From the NCBI GenBank assembly GCA_964020085.1, contig OZ026595.1:20176653-20240652 (forward strand): DNA of 64,000 nt, read 5' to 3'. The notes under the pieces are model-generated. The model saw nothing but the letters and a program-made list of their open reading frames with translations, had not been told where the DNA came from and did no database searches. Source of the DNA: Micromussa lordhowensis. Lineage: Eukaryota; Cnidaria; Anthozoa; Scleractinia; Lobophylliidae. Shown piece after piece: positions 48,901 to 62,700 of the stretch; position 1 is the first letter of the stretch; each line of letters begins with the position of its first letter. The position numbers and the translations under genes were made by a program.

Positions 48901-51900
48901 AGGCGAACTCCTTCACACGGTCGGTCCATTTTCCTGCCGACACCGCACAAAAGTATCTTTGCGAACTTTCTGTTCTGTTATTTAAATTCTCGTACAGCAG
49001 CCACGTTTGGATATCAGTAGTTTCTTGTTTTTATCATGCCATCCAAATTAGCCCTTCGCGACCTTAAATATTTGTCATATAGGTTGCTTAACATCCATTC
49101 TTCTGAGCATCGTCACTGCTGAAAAATTTAAGGCCATAATATAACAGAAAATGTCAATTGTTCCCTTAAAACACGTTTTAAAAATAGGGTGCAAGAACTA
49201 AGGTCATGAAGTAGGGGCAAAGGTTTCATGCAACATTTTGCGTTGCAAGGTTAAAGCGTTATTGTCTTTATTACCATCGATCGTGTTGCAAGTTTCGGAA
49301 GTTATTACGAGTTGACCTTGAATCTATTTGCTCTTGGTTTTGCCATAGCCCCAAGTTAGCATGCCAGACGTGATCATATGGATGATCAGCGGAGAGAAGC
49401 GAGTGGCCTATTACAGAATGCCATCACATCAACTGTTGTTTTCAGAGACCGAAGTGGCGTGTGGGAAGTACTGTGGAAAAACTATTGAGCTTCAAATGAA
49501 GGTAATGTTTAGTACACGGAAAGATTCCGTAAAAGTTTCGAATTTGAGCTAAGTTTTGTTTCACCAATAATTCGGCGTCTCATATCGGATAGTTATATGA
49601 GCGCCTTCCGATCGTATTACTATACGTTTTGTGTTTTATTTTAGTATCCTGGTAAGAAAGGAAATGATGTGAAAGAACACCCAGAACTTCCCTCCAAACT
49701 GCGCGTCGAGATGTGGTTAGGACTGGAGAAACAGCAACAGTACTGGACTGCACGACCCAAGACTGAAGGCGACTTCTGCGTGTTTGCCGAGACAGTAAGT
49801 TTTACAGGAGTCAGTATTATGGCATAGGAATCTGTTTCGCTATACATCATTAACGTAGCGGAAACAACAATTAATCTTCATTCTATTAAAGTACAAGTCA
49901 TAGCCCAATTCTAAGATTTCTAATTCTTCCAATTTTAAGCCCGAGATCTCCTGTCCCCCTACCCGGCAAGACGTCGCTATGTTTACTTGTACAATGTTGC
50001 GGTTAGTTTAGCGAGAGTTCTCCTTCTTTTTAACGACTGGGATAGGGCTAATTTTCAGTTCCTACTCGCATCCCCCTCATGCTCAGAGACTTCAAGTCCT
50101 CAGAAGTCTTTCATTCTTCATTTGCTTAAAATACGAAAAAAAAAACCAACATATTTTTACCGTCACTGAAACTTGAGCGTAGTATGCGTTTAAAAAATAA
50201 TACTGTAAAAACTGATTGTCACTACTACATAATATCTACGAAGTGACTGATGAATTTTCATTGTTTTACTCTCTTTTTTTTTACTCTTTTTTTTAAATTC
50301 AGTACGAGAATGAAGTTAAGATCGCCAGCAAGTGGACCCATAAACTCTCGACTCGTGCTCAATTTTCTGATGCTTCTGGAGACGTAAGTATAAAGTTATC
50401 TAACCCGCAAGTAAATCCGAGTAAGACGGCAACTATGAACCGATTGAGGGTAATTATTTAGCCGAGGAACGCTAGGAAAAGGTCAATATCAGAAATCAGA
50501 TATATCATATCAGTTACTCTTTGTGACCAATTAAATTGAAGCCGGTAGATAGATATGTCGAAAACGTCGTTTCTTTTTTTCGCAACTGCAATAATTTCTC
50601 AAAACCTTGGAGTAAAATGACGTCGGCTTCTACAATGTTTCTTGTGGTCGTCCGTGTACTTATTCAGTAAGGAAGGCATTAACATAAAACCCTTAAGTGA
50701 ACACGAGAACACGATCCTGTAGTGTTTCTCAAGTGTTCTCAAATGACTTGAAGTGTTTCATGACAATGTTATAAATGATGAGATTTACACTGATTCGCAA
50801 TACTATAAAGCACAGCTTTACATATTTTTTCCCACTGTTCTTTGATTTGTACATGGTTTAAATGTTTCGTGTACGTTGTCTTATCGCAGCTGGAACTACC
50901 ACAGGACAAATTTCTTCCGCCTGATGGATGGAAGTTTGATGGTGGCTGGCAAAAGAAACCAGAGTTGAGGTATAATTTGCAAATGAGTTGTTATGGCTTC
51001 CTCGATATTTTTTGACTTCTCACTTTACACATTTGACTTTCCAAGCAAAACAACAGTACAAGGTTGCAAACACACAGTGGAACAACGTTTACAGAATATT
51101 TTAAGCCAAGAAACCCATAAATTTACAACCATAAATGTTGCTGGCATTGTCACTGAACGATTAAGAAGTGTAATGTAAGATTGCCACCCCTGCTGTGGAT
51201 GCTTGATGAATTCATATAACAAAGAAGCTGTTATGAGTGGTTTTGTTTTTTATTAGTTTATTCCACGATCCAGATGAGGGTCACAAGGAATTCTTGGTTG
51301 AGGCATTTGAAAATCAATCCAGAAGTTTTCCTGGTGGAGACTTTAAACCAGCCGACAAGAACTGGACTGACGTGGTAAAGTAACACTTTACCTTATTCAA
51401 GCTTACATGTACGAGAAATAATTTTTTGTTAAAATTCATTTTTACCTTCATTGTAACAGAACGGTGAAGACGTAGCAGCTCCAGCCTCTCAACAGCCTCC
51501 TCCCGGCTGGGCCTGGAAGATGAAGGACTGGGAAGTAGACCGGAATAGAGCAGTTGACGCAGAAGGTGAGTTCTATTAAAGGGAACATCGTATGTTTATT
51601 TACGAGAGAGCTGTGACACTGCCCAAACATTTACGACCGTGATCCCTATACAATCGAGCGATAAATCAACCAACCAATCAATCGATCAACCAATCAATCG
51701 ATCAATCGATCAATCAATCACTTCATTTCAGGGCCTAAGGTACTAGCGGGCCACAAGTGACCTACTAATCTGGGTGCATTAATCACCTCAATTAGTAACT
51801 TAAAACAAAGTAGTGAACAGGTTCTCTAGTCATATTCCTGCTTCTTGTACAAAAGCTCGTCTTCAACCTTTCTTGACTATAACCTTGTGTCAAAAATCAT

Positions 51901-54900
51901 AGAAACAATTAAAAGCTGTGTATAATTCAAATAAGAAAGTGCTCGAAATTGGCAGTTATTATGAGTCAAATCGAGACTTGGATCTTGGAACTTGTAAATT
52001 CACATCAGATATCTGATTATTAATTTACTTATGTATTGCAATAAGAAATTGGAAATGAATTTTACTTGTTGAAGGTTGGGAGTACGGCGTTAACCCAACA
52101 TACGGCGTGTACGGGCCAGTAATGAAGGCGTATCACATGTGCAGGAGGAGGAGACTGGTGCGAAGCAGGGAACTTGTGGATGCAAAAGCAACGAAAAAAC
52201 AGGTAAAGACTTTTTTTAACTGAAGGGCAAAGAAATACATACTTTTTTTCATGAACTAGAAATTACTAATACACTAGCTTCACTGAACACACAGAAAGTA
52301 AATATGTCTCTCATATATTCGATCACTACTTCATTAACAAATATGTTCAACAGAAATGAAACAACTTAAACGTATAAAACGTGTCATTCACTTGAGCCGG
52401 GGTAAATTAAAAGTACGTTGCTCCGCAAACCTCGTATCATGTTTTATGGTACTCTGAAATTTTACACAAATAACGGAGCCTCTTTTCCTATCGTGTTTAA
52501 CACTTCTTCTTTAACCTCCTGTTATATTGTTTCCAGGATCAATTACAGAAGCTTTTGGCTGAGGGATGGGGTTACGCCCCATTGTTCACCATGAAGTTTC
52601 ACGCCAAAGAGAAGAAACTGGATTTCGTGCGAAGAAGGCGTTGGTTGTTGAAGATGGTTCCAACCTCTGGGAAGATTGATGGGTTTTCTTGCACTCTTCC
52701 ACCTGTGTTGCGAGTCCAACTCAAAGCCAAGGTAATGACCACAAATTTCCCAGACAATTTAGACCAAAAAAAATCCCTCTGCAAGTCTCGAGCTATTTCT
52801 TGTAATGTTAATTGGAAGAAGTTGTTAGAACATACGTATCTTGTGAATTTATTATTTGTTTTTTTTTTATAAGAAGTAGGAAGCGTCCGTTCAACTGTGA
52901 AACGGGCGGTTTTATGTCCCCAACTCAGACACTCCCCAACACTGAGGTTGCTACATTAATTTGACAACACTCCATGCTATGCTTATAGAAATTTCTAATT
53001 AGCCAGCCTCCCACTAGTTGAGATCATCCACCGAGTTGCTATCTAGCTTTCAGTTCGCCTTGAGTGCCATCATAAAGATAATAACTTGCAGAATAGTACA
53101 CTCTATACTACCCTCGTTAAAGAAGTTAACTTGATTAATGCCTTATGATAGTTTTTGCTTGTCATCAGCCAGAGCGGTATACAATCGGTTAACATTCTTA
53201 ACCTTTTCATTTTGAAATACTTTTATCAGGACAGAGAAAGCGCGCTATGTTTGTCTCCAAGGATGTTTGTGTCGTTTAAGAGTAAGTAACAGTTTCCCCA
53301 CCTCCTTTTCTTTGTATTTTTATACCTCGGAATGGCTCTTCTTAACATAATATAATGTAACAATTTGCCATTTTCTTATCAGAGCCTCACAAGTATCAGT
53401 TATGGGTGTATGTCTACCAAGCACGTGACCTTGTCGCCAAAGACGAAAGTGGAATGAATGGTAACTGAGTTCATTGGCTTAACTGTACATTTGTATCTAC
53501 ATTAGATGAATAGCATGAGTGCAAGCTCAAGTTTAGATACAAAAATTAATAGGAAAAGGTCACAGATAAAATGGAATAAAATGGCAACAAATAACGTGGT
53601 CAATGATGGTGGCCATAATTTTTGTGGAGGAGTCTATCGATAAGTAATGGATGGAAGACTGCTCATGTCCATGACAGTTCTTTTATTTTGCTTTATCGTT
53701 GCACTGTTTGTTTTAATTTCGACAGAAGAGAAAGGTAGTTTGACGCATTTTAGGAAGTGTTCAGAATTCAATTCAGTGGATCGGAGAGGAGGAGTAAAAT
53801 TGCATGTTCGTTAAGTGCTATTTACTCGCTAGTCGTATAATTTCTCTCCTGGAAAAGACTTGAGTCCTCCTTTTTAAAATATTGAACCTTGACTGGACAA
53901 TAAAATGCGCCAAAACTCCAAGTGTCCCAGTTCCAAAATGTATAATGTAAAGTTCCAAAATGTATAATCTTCTGTTGTAAAATAATTAAAAGAAATAAGA
54001 ACGTTCAACCGAAAACTTCAGAAATTCAGCCTGGGGAAGAGAAGCTTTGTAAGTTTGGGACAATGTGGGCAATTTTCCATTCGGGTCCAGTCGACAAAAT
54101 AATGCTGTAATTTACGGGAAATTCTGGACATCGAAAGTGGGAGTTTAGGTCAAGAAGAGTGACCATATATGTTAACTTAAAAGAAAAGAGTAAATGAAAA
54201 TACAAGATAGTTCAAACCATCTGGCCAAAAATATTATTCGTTTTTTGGTCCTATTAAATTAGAAATGAATCTAAAAAAGCCTAAAAAATATTCAACATAA
54301 ATTCGCCGAGTCCGTTTGGCCACTACAAAGCTTTAGAACAGCTCAGAGACGGAGACAGAGTTTAGTTGGCCTGTAGTGGAATGCACGCATTTTCATTTCA
54401 TAACACCCTGACCACGCTTAAAACAAAATTAAAAACGTGAACACGTTTAAATACCTTCAAACAAGTTTCTTACCAATTCATGCAGTTCATTGACACTATC
54501 TGTGTTGTTTTCAACTAATCCTGGGGAGCTGTTTTCAGCCAGTACGGCTGAGCTTTGAAGTTCGTTCCCTTCCGGTTCGATTTCCGCCGTGGTGGATGTC
54601 GTCGCTGTTGCAGTCGAAGCCTCCATCCGCCTCTTCGCACTCTGTACAAATAAATCAAGAAGTTCTCTGAAACATTTGTTCGAGACGACGTTTCGCACTT
54701 TCACTGACGACTGTTTTTTATGGTAAGCGCTTGGGCATGAACAGATGGCACAACGTTAATGACAATTTCGTCTCGTTTTAGCGTTGGCATGATCGGCTTC
54801 TTGGTCACTTCATCGACGAAGCTGAAGCGGCGAACATAGTCGTTTTCAGTAAAGTGCCTTGAGAAGACTGACGAATTTCAAGTCGGCTTCCACTTAGCTC

Positions 54901-56755
54901 TCTTTTGTTTCACGAAATCGATCCAGTTTTTTTTGCGTTTCCTTGCTTCTGGACCTTCGTCGTCGTTTAAAAATGGTATAGCATGTAAAATCAAGCCGTT
55001 CTGTACATCTGGGAAGGCAGAACATCCACCAACCACACATCTACCTGGCATATTATTTACGTGTTACAGGAAATCGAGAGAGAAACTTGCTAAGCTAATC
55101 TGAGATACCGGGTTGACGTCACAAGATGGTTAGTGCCCAATCCCAAACTGCTCCTTTTTGTATCCAATATGGCGGAAAATGTCCTTCAAATTACGATTTT
55201 CGTCGTCTGATTAAATGGAGAGAGAAACCAGAATACGTTTAATCTCTTCAGAAAACGTCTTAAAAATGCATAGATTTTTGAAATTCTATATAACTGGCTA
55301 AGGGTGATAGGCACTTTAATTTTTGCTGGAACATTTTTGCTGCGTCGGTTGACGCTTAGAGCGCCAGGGTACACGAAAATGGAAGCACTCGCTTCGACAA
55401 AGGACCTAACGCTCCAATCTTGGGCTTCAAATGCGGAACTAGAAATAAAATCCGTCGTTTTGATGAAAACTCTGCCAGGCTCTCACATCTTAAAATGTGA
55501 GTTTGATAATTAAACGGCACATGTTACAATTTCGTGAAATATATTCTTGCTTTGCCTTACCTTTCAGATCCCTACGCCAGGGTTGCTTTTGCAAACCAGA
55601 GTCAGGTGACATACACTGTTACCCAGAGTCCCTGTCCCACCTGGGATCAAACCCTGCTCTTTACAAGCCTGGAGATCTGTGAAGATCCAGAGAACGTGAA
55701 ACGGAATCCTCCAAGTGTCGTGGTGGAGTTGTATGATCATGATCAGGGCCTGGTACGTCAACATTAGAGAACTAAAATAATTTCACTTTGTCCAAAGAAC
55801 CAATCGAGAAAAAAAAAAACGGAAACAAGAAACGAAACAAAGGAAAGGAAATGAAGAACAAAATAGGACAGATAATTACCTGCTAACTAATACTAGACGA
55901 ACTTGCAGCCGTACAGCCGTACAGCTCTAGTTACGTTTGAGAATGTCGAAAAATAGAAAGTTACTGGGAAGTTAAGTTGCCAAATATCAACACTATCAAT
56001 ACATGGGAACACACGAAATGCCACATTATCTCAAAAGCACTTTCTTGTAATGATTTTATTTAAAATTTAAATTTGAAGGGCAAAGATGATTTCCTTGGTC
56101 GCTGTATGCTGTTTCCCAAAGTTCGACTTAAGGGAGTCGAAGCCCCGGAACCTAAATTGCTGTGGCACAAAGTGAAACGCGGAGACCAAGATGGCGGCGA
56201 GATCCTAGCTGAGTGCGAGCTATTTTTGGTAAGGAGCTTAAAAGTAGACCACTTTTACTGGAATTCTTATCTAATGTACCAATTTTTACTTGATCGGTCC
56301 GTTTTTTTTTTCTTTAATACATCAGGACACCAGTTGTTTAGCAAAACTCCCTGATAAGGAATATCCCTACTGAACGCTCATCGAGCACTTTGCGAATTGT
56401 ACATTGTTCATCGTGCTTTTTTTTTTAATCTACCTGTTAGAAACATTATTTTTTGCGTGTATAAATTCCCAGTGTTTGGATATTAACCACTGAAAAATTC
56501 TTAATCATTTCATTGGGTCTTTTTTATAACATTCACACACTCGCCGATCCAGCTGGAACTTGAGGCCAGATGAGTCATACGGTTAGGTTTAGTATCGCCC
56601 AACTAATGGACTAATGCAAATCCTGCATTTTAATTGTCCTCGAGCGCCATCGAGCGTGACGCTTTCATTCGTTTTAGTCCCAAATAAATATTTCTTCAAC
56701 TTACATTTGCTAACTTTCTTATTGCCATTTCTATCCGACTAGTTGGGTGATACTA

Positions 56756-56787
<32 letters not shown>

Positions 56788-59700
56788 AGGTCAATATCCC
56801 ATTCGGTTTCGCCTCATGGGTTATTGACCCGTAGCCCATCTATTGCGTCGGTGGCCATGTTGATTACTGTCTATGACACAGGATAATATTTATTTTACAG
56901 GCAATCCTTTTATTTTGCCAAATTAATACCATCATAAAAACACAACAAAACTGTGATCAGAGTATTTCCTTTTAGGACGAGGGAGCAAAGTTGCCCCATC
57001 CTCCCGCTTTGCGAGGAGACGTGTACCCTGTACGCAGCAAAGTACGACCTGTGGTACAGAGGACAGCGGTGGAGGTAAGACGCAATGTTTTTGGAAAAGA
57101 ATCCAGTGGCTAATGCTTGTAGAAGAGTCGTTTCCCATTGTTATTGTGACGATTTTATTATTCTAGCTATGATTCGGCTTTACTTCAGTCGTTAATTCAT
57201 TCGAAAGATCTTTTCAATTTTGCTTTTTATGCTCGCAGCTAATAATCATTTGATTATATTTTAAGGTTCTTTGTTGGGGTGTAAGAAACATGAAGAAATA
57301 CCAGTTGGTAAAAGTGACATCGCCTTCAATCGAGTTTGAATGCATGGGTGAAGTCATCCCATCAACTGTCATAGAAGACACGAAGAAGACGCCAAATTTT
57401 GCAGAACCAGTCTTAGAAAGGAGGATACTTGTAAGTCTAATGTGTCGACTGCAATTAATGGATGTCGAAAATTACAATTTTGTCTTATTGCTAGTGTGGA
57501 TGTTATTTGCTTGTTTTTTTGGATCTGCCTAACTCGTCTGTCTGTCTTTTTGTCTGTTTGTTTGTTTGTCTGTTTGTCTGTTTGTCTGTCTTTCTTTCTA
57601 TCTTTTCATCTCTCAGTCCATCAGTCTGTCCAATCTTCGTATTCTCTAGCCAATGACTAAACAGATCCCAGTCTCACGGACATGTATCCATGCAGCGCTC
57701 GATTATCCACATTTTACAAGTCGCAATTCTTCTCATTGAAGTCTACCGACGGCAATCGTTCTCAGTATAGATATTTTAGCTCCTTTATGTTGAAGGCGCA
57801 GTACAAGTCGCAAAAGAACACCGCCCCACAAACCAATTATTTTCATGGTTTTCTTCGTTCTTTTGTTCTTTTTGTTCTCTATTGTTTTACATCAGCTGTG
57901 TCTTCTACATCAAGTAAGAGCCGATATTTCTGAAAGAAATTATTCAATCTTTCCTTATCATAAGAACCTACCAGTGGAAGATATGTACTCCCCACCAATC
58001 AACATCCGTGTAAAAGACAACCGTGCATTTGGTCGTAAACCATTGGTTGGCATCCACTCAGTCAAGTTTCTTGGACCCTTCAAGTGCAAGCTGCCTTCAC
58101 AGAAAACAGCTGAAGACGAAACCGAAGTCGATGGTAAATTACTTAATTTTCTTGTTTTTTATCTGTGCCAGTTGCGTTGCTCTTAAAGCAACACCAATGT
58201 TGTTGTTGATGTTGTTGCTGCTGCAACCACCGCCAAATTAAAGGAGCTCGCTCAAGCACGGCATTTTTAGTCATATTGGCCACGTACAAAATTATGTTTA
58301 AATTGAGGGAAGCTTGAAAAGAATAGTTTTCTAACATGGAAAAACAACAAAGAGATAATAATATACCATAAAGGAATAAGGATGGTTGAAGATTGAGAAG
58401 ATTAACACGGATTACAAACGGCAAAGTTGAGAGCTTTAGCCTAAACTCTTGACGATGCGCGAACCGTGACGAAGCTCCTTGAAACTCTCTCGCCAACCTT
58501 GCTGTTTCTTTTCACAGAAGTACTTGTGGATTTAACCGATGGCCCACCCCCTCAGAAAAAGATTTGGCCAGAGATAAAGGAGGCGGAAGAAGCTCCACCA
58601 CCAGCAGATGCAAAAGCGAAAGCAAAAGCGGATAAGGAAAAGAAAAAGAAACTCGTCGATGTAAGGAGCAAACTGTGTACCTTTGATTTGATTTTCAACA
58701 TTTTCAAAGCAGTGTTGTATGTGGCTTTCAAAACGCAAAACTACAACCCTGTACAAAAAAATACGTAACGTGTTGGGAGGTTTTTCACAGTCTTGGAGCT
58801 GTCCCAGCATATGACCCCTCGGCTATGTAATCAACGATGGCTTCGTGGTAGTGCAATCAATTTATTTTAGGAAGCAGCATTGAATGGAATAGTTCTTATA
58901 AATCGGTCCTTCTAAAAATAACTCCCGGATTAATGGTGATGAGATCGCTTTTACATACAGAGGAGTGTTTCGACTACATGAAGAATTATTCATGCTATGG
59001 GATTGTTTGTAGTACGGGAAGAAGTTATGAACGGACTTCTCGATAACTGAATATCTTCGTTATTGACATTTTATTCATAACAGAGAAAATAAGCGATATT
59101 TCACCCAAAAACTAAATGCAAAACACTAGACCAACATTGTGTTATACATTGACTAAATATCGATTGATGATTTTCATGACTTAAACAGGACGCAAACAGG
59201 TTTGACTGGTGGTCCAAGTACTTTGCCTCAGTGTCTGGGGCAGGTGGAGCAGCGAGAGTTTCCAAAGGCGAAAAGGTATGAGAATGTATTTATTATCATT
59301 ATTTATTTCATTGTTTTTTGGTGTGTCTTGTTTTTACATGTGTAAGCATAATGAGTGCATGACACACAAGTATATTTCATTTAAGTTTTCAATAGGCACT
59401 GTAGTTAAATTAAGCATTAGTCATGCAGGTCTAAGGGTAAAAGCAAGTTGCTCCTGCTACTTTGTAGACTTGCCCGTATTTGAAAGACATTATCGATAAC
59501 TACTATGAGTTTATTTTCCAGCTTGTTGGGCTGTTCACTTCCGATAAAGCAGGCGATAAGGCTGACTTCCAAGACCACACCAGGAAATATCTGTCTAAGG
59601 GCTACGACACACTCAAGGTATAATATAGAGTTTTATTACTTCTTGTTTTCTGCGTCGTTTGACCTTTCCGTTATTTGCGTTGTTGTTAATCTGAAGACCT

Positions 59701-62700
59701 GGTTAAGGAAAAATTAAAGGTGCTATTTTTTAGGCCTGACTGTTTGCACTATCGACTGAAAGCTACTGGTGATGAGCACCGAGCTTTCCCAATAAGAAAT
59801 CTGCCGACAAAAGTGTTCAGTAGAATGCATGGATCTATAAGACTGAGATATAATGGAGTGCCCCGATGAAAAGAGATGTTGGATGGTTTATTTTCCAATG
59901 TTTCAGCATTACTGTGTAATGGTAGAGTTAATAAATTAGGAAGATGTATGAGCTTATACTTCGACATTTGAACTCGGCGTTTCTCAGTTTAATTCTCACA
60001 AACGAACGTGGAATTGAACGTGTGTTCAATTCCACAAACCTTCACCTATTTCTCCACTTTTCGTATATCATTACTCCTTCCCGCATACATACAATGGAAG
60101 TTTTTTACTCGCATGGCCAGCGGCCTTGCAAATCAGTTTATCCTAAGTACTTCATGTATCCCTTCCAGATATTATAGTGTATCTAATACACTATAATAAG
60201 GATAAATATACTATGCTACGTTCTAAATACACTATGATAAGGGATACACCAAGTACTTACCCAGTTTATAGGAACAAGGGAAAGTGTTTACATAGAAAAG
60301 AATTCAACTCCCACAGGATCAGTTTGGGACACCAACATGGGCATATATATGGCTCACGTGACGTCATGTGAAAACGTTCTATTGAACTACTGTGTTGTAC
60401 ACTTCTATTTTTAGATTTATCACAGGGAACTAGAGAAGGTTCCAGAGTTCAAGGGCTTCAACGATTTCATTGCAACCTTTCCACTTCATCGTGGAAAGAC
60501 GAAGTCGTCCAAAGACGACGAAGACGATGATGGCACCGTCGGCGAATTTAAGGTACGGTGACACCTGTACTTTAACCTAAGTACCAGGAAGCTTTTGCTG
60601 TGCAGCTTTTTCCCCCAATCTTTCCAAATCCCAAGCGTACCGTTTTGCAAGTCGGAAGCCAAGACAGATAAACAATTAAGGAACGTAAATGTGAATACAT
60701 AAAATATGAAACCAAGCGATTAAAACTGAGATGTGAACACCCAATGGGCACTCAGACGTACACAAAGGAAATAAGGATTATTTCTTTTGGCGTTCAGAAA
60801 AGTTACTCTCCTGCAGTAGATTCTACCAATATATTTTTAACTAAAGGCTGAACGTAAATGTTTGCTTTGCTCTTTAGGGAGCGTTCCGTATTTACCCTGT
60901 TCCTGACGAGACCACCGAGCTTCCTGAAAGCATGTTCACCAACCTTCCCAGCAGTGAACCAGTTGAATGCACTGTGCGAGTCTACGTTGTCCTGGTGAGT
61001 TACGATGTCTCCGTAACATATACGGTTCATTCAGACCATTTATAGTCCAAAGCGTGAACAAAGAAGTATTTTAACCTTTTACGAAGAACATCGAGTGAAT
61101 GGAATCTCAAATTACCAACCTTTCCAAATCTTCTTTAATTCTCAGGCAACCGAGCTCCAGCCGCAGGATCCCAGTGGACTGGTAAGTCTGATTCTATACG
61201 TGGCCTTTTGTGTCGATGGTATTGGTTTCAAAGACGAAGCAAACTAACTGAACGTTTTGCAACCATCCAAGTTGAAATCCAGTTCTAATGACCTCGCGTT
61301 CTTCAGAATCATAGGACCTTACATGGAATTTCTTGTTTTGTTTCAGGCTGACCCCTACCTTGTTGTGTCCCTTGGAAAGAAAAAATACGACGATCAAGAG
61401 AATTTTAAACCCAACACTCTCAATCCAGTGTTTGGAAAGTAAGTGAGATGCTGAACGATACTATTGCACAAAGCCAACATGAATCCGCGTTAACATTCGG
61501 TTTTGAATCTAGTTGCGGTTTAAAATTGATATTGAACTTTTCATATCAAGAGTAAAATGAACAATGAAACCGAAGTCATTAATTACTTCAGTGTGCGGAG
61601 GAACGGACCGGTTTTGATAGGAATATTGTTTATAAACGCCTGAAGTCGAGTACCCTGTGAGAGAGATTTTCTCTCAAGGGAATCTCTGTCTCCCGGGGTA
61701 GAATATGAGTTAGTTATCCTTTGGCTGTAATCAGCAATCATTGTTCACACTAGCCTGCGTAGCTGGCGGGATCTCGTGCGCGAGTGCTTTTGTTTTGGTT
61801 GCGAAGCCGTGAACACGAGTGGCGAAGCCGTGAGGGGATTGGTGAAGAGTCGAGTTGAATTCCCGCCTGCCCAAATTCATAGGGTTTTTTGAATTGTGCG
61901 TTCACCAGTGCACGCGAATTTCGGATTGGCTGAGAGCACTGAAACGTCAATCAAATGTTAATCGATACCCCTCATCTATCCCAAGGGATAAACGTCTGTG
62001 TTTATGTACAGATTTGCCAAATAGAGGAGAATGCGGAGTGAAGCATAAAGAAAACTTTGGATTTACTAAATTCTGAGGATAATTTTTGCACTGTAGGAAA
62101 GTCTTGACGCTGCTGCCCACAGGTGTTGGAAAAAGCATGATTTACTGGATATATTTGCTTTGGTGAGCCAAAACATGCGATCAGCGAAGACTTGCGTCCG
62201 GTTTATCTCTCTTCGAACCCGGCGGTATATTGAAGACCCAATTGCAGAAATCACATCACTAAACTGTACGTTTGTGGAAGGGGATAGCGACAAAATCGAG
62301 TCCACAGGTCTGGCTAGGCCATATATTTAAGTTAAAATTAACGGAAAGTCAGACAACGAAACGCTATTGCCATCAAGAACACGAGAAAGTCGTGCAGATC
62401 GGATCGAAATCCACCAAACACAGCCACTAGTGTGACCTTCTGACCTTCTTTACTTCATACTAGCGGGTGGATTTCGATCCGATCTGTCGATAACACGCAA
62501 GACTGACGGAAATTTTGGAAACGTTTCTGCGGGTGTTTTGTTTTGCAAAGTCGGTTGTAAAGAATCTCATCCAAACTCAGCCACTGCTAAAACAATTAGC
62601 AAAATGCCTCCTATTATATCACACAAGAGAGGTAAATCGTTTAAAGACTAGCTTGTTAAACTTTGAAGGCCGATGCGTGGCAAACCGCAAGTTACTAAAC

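Noticed and set aside
48513..48950. 145-codon minus-strand open frame in ferlin-R intron 27
   Set aside because: It crosses a poly-C tract and shows no domain; the glycine run comes from that tract.
62066..62305. Minus-strand open frame inside the Mutator-like element
   Set aside because: The plus strand encodes the recognisable Walker A peptide; the minus frame has no family features.
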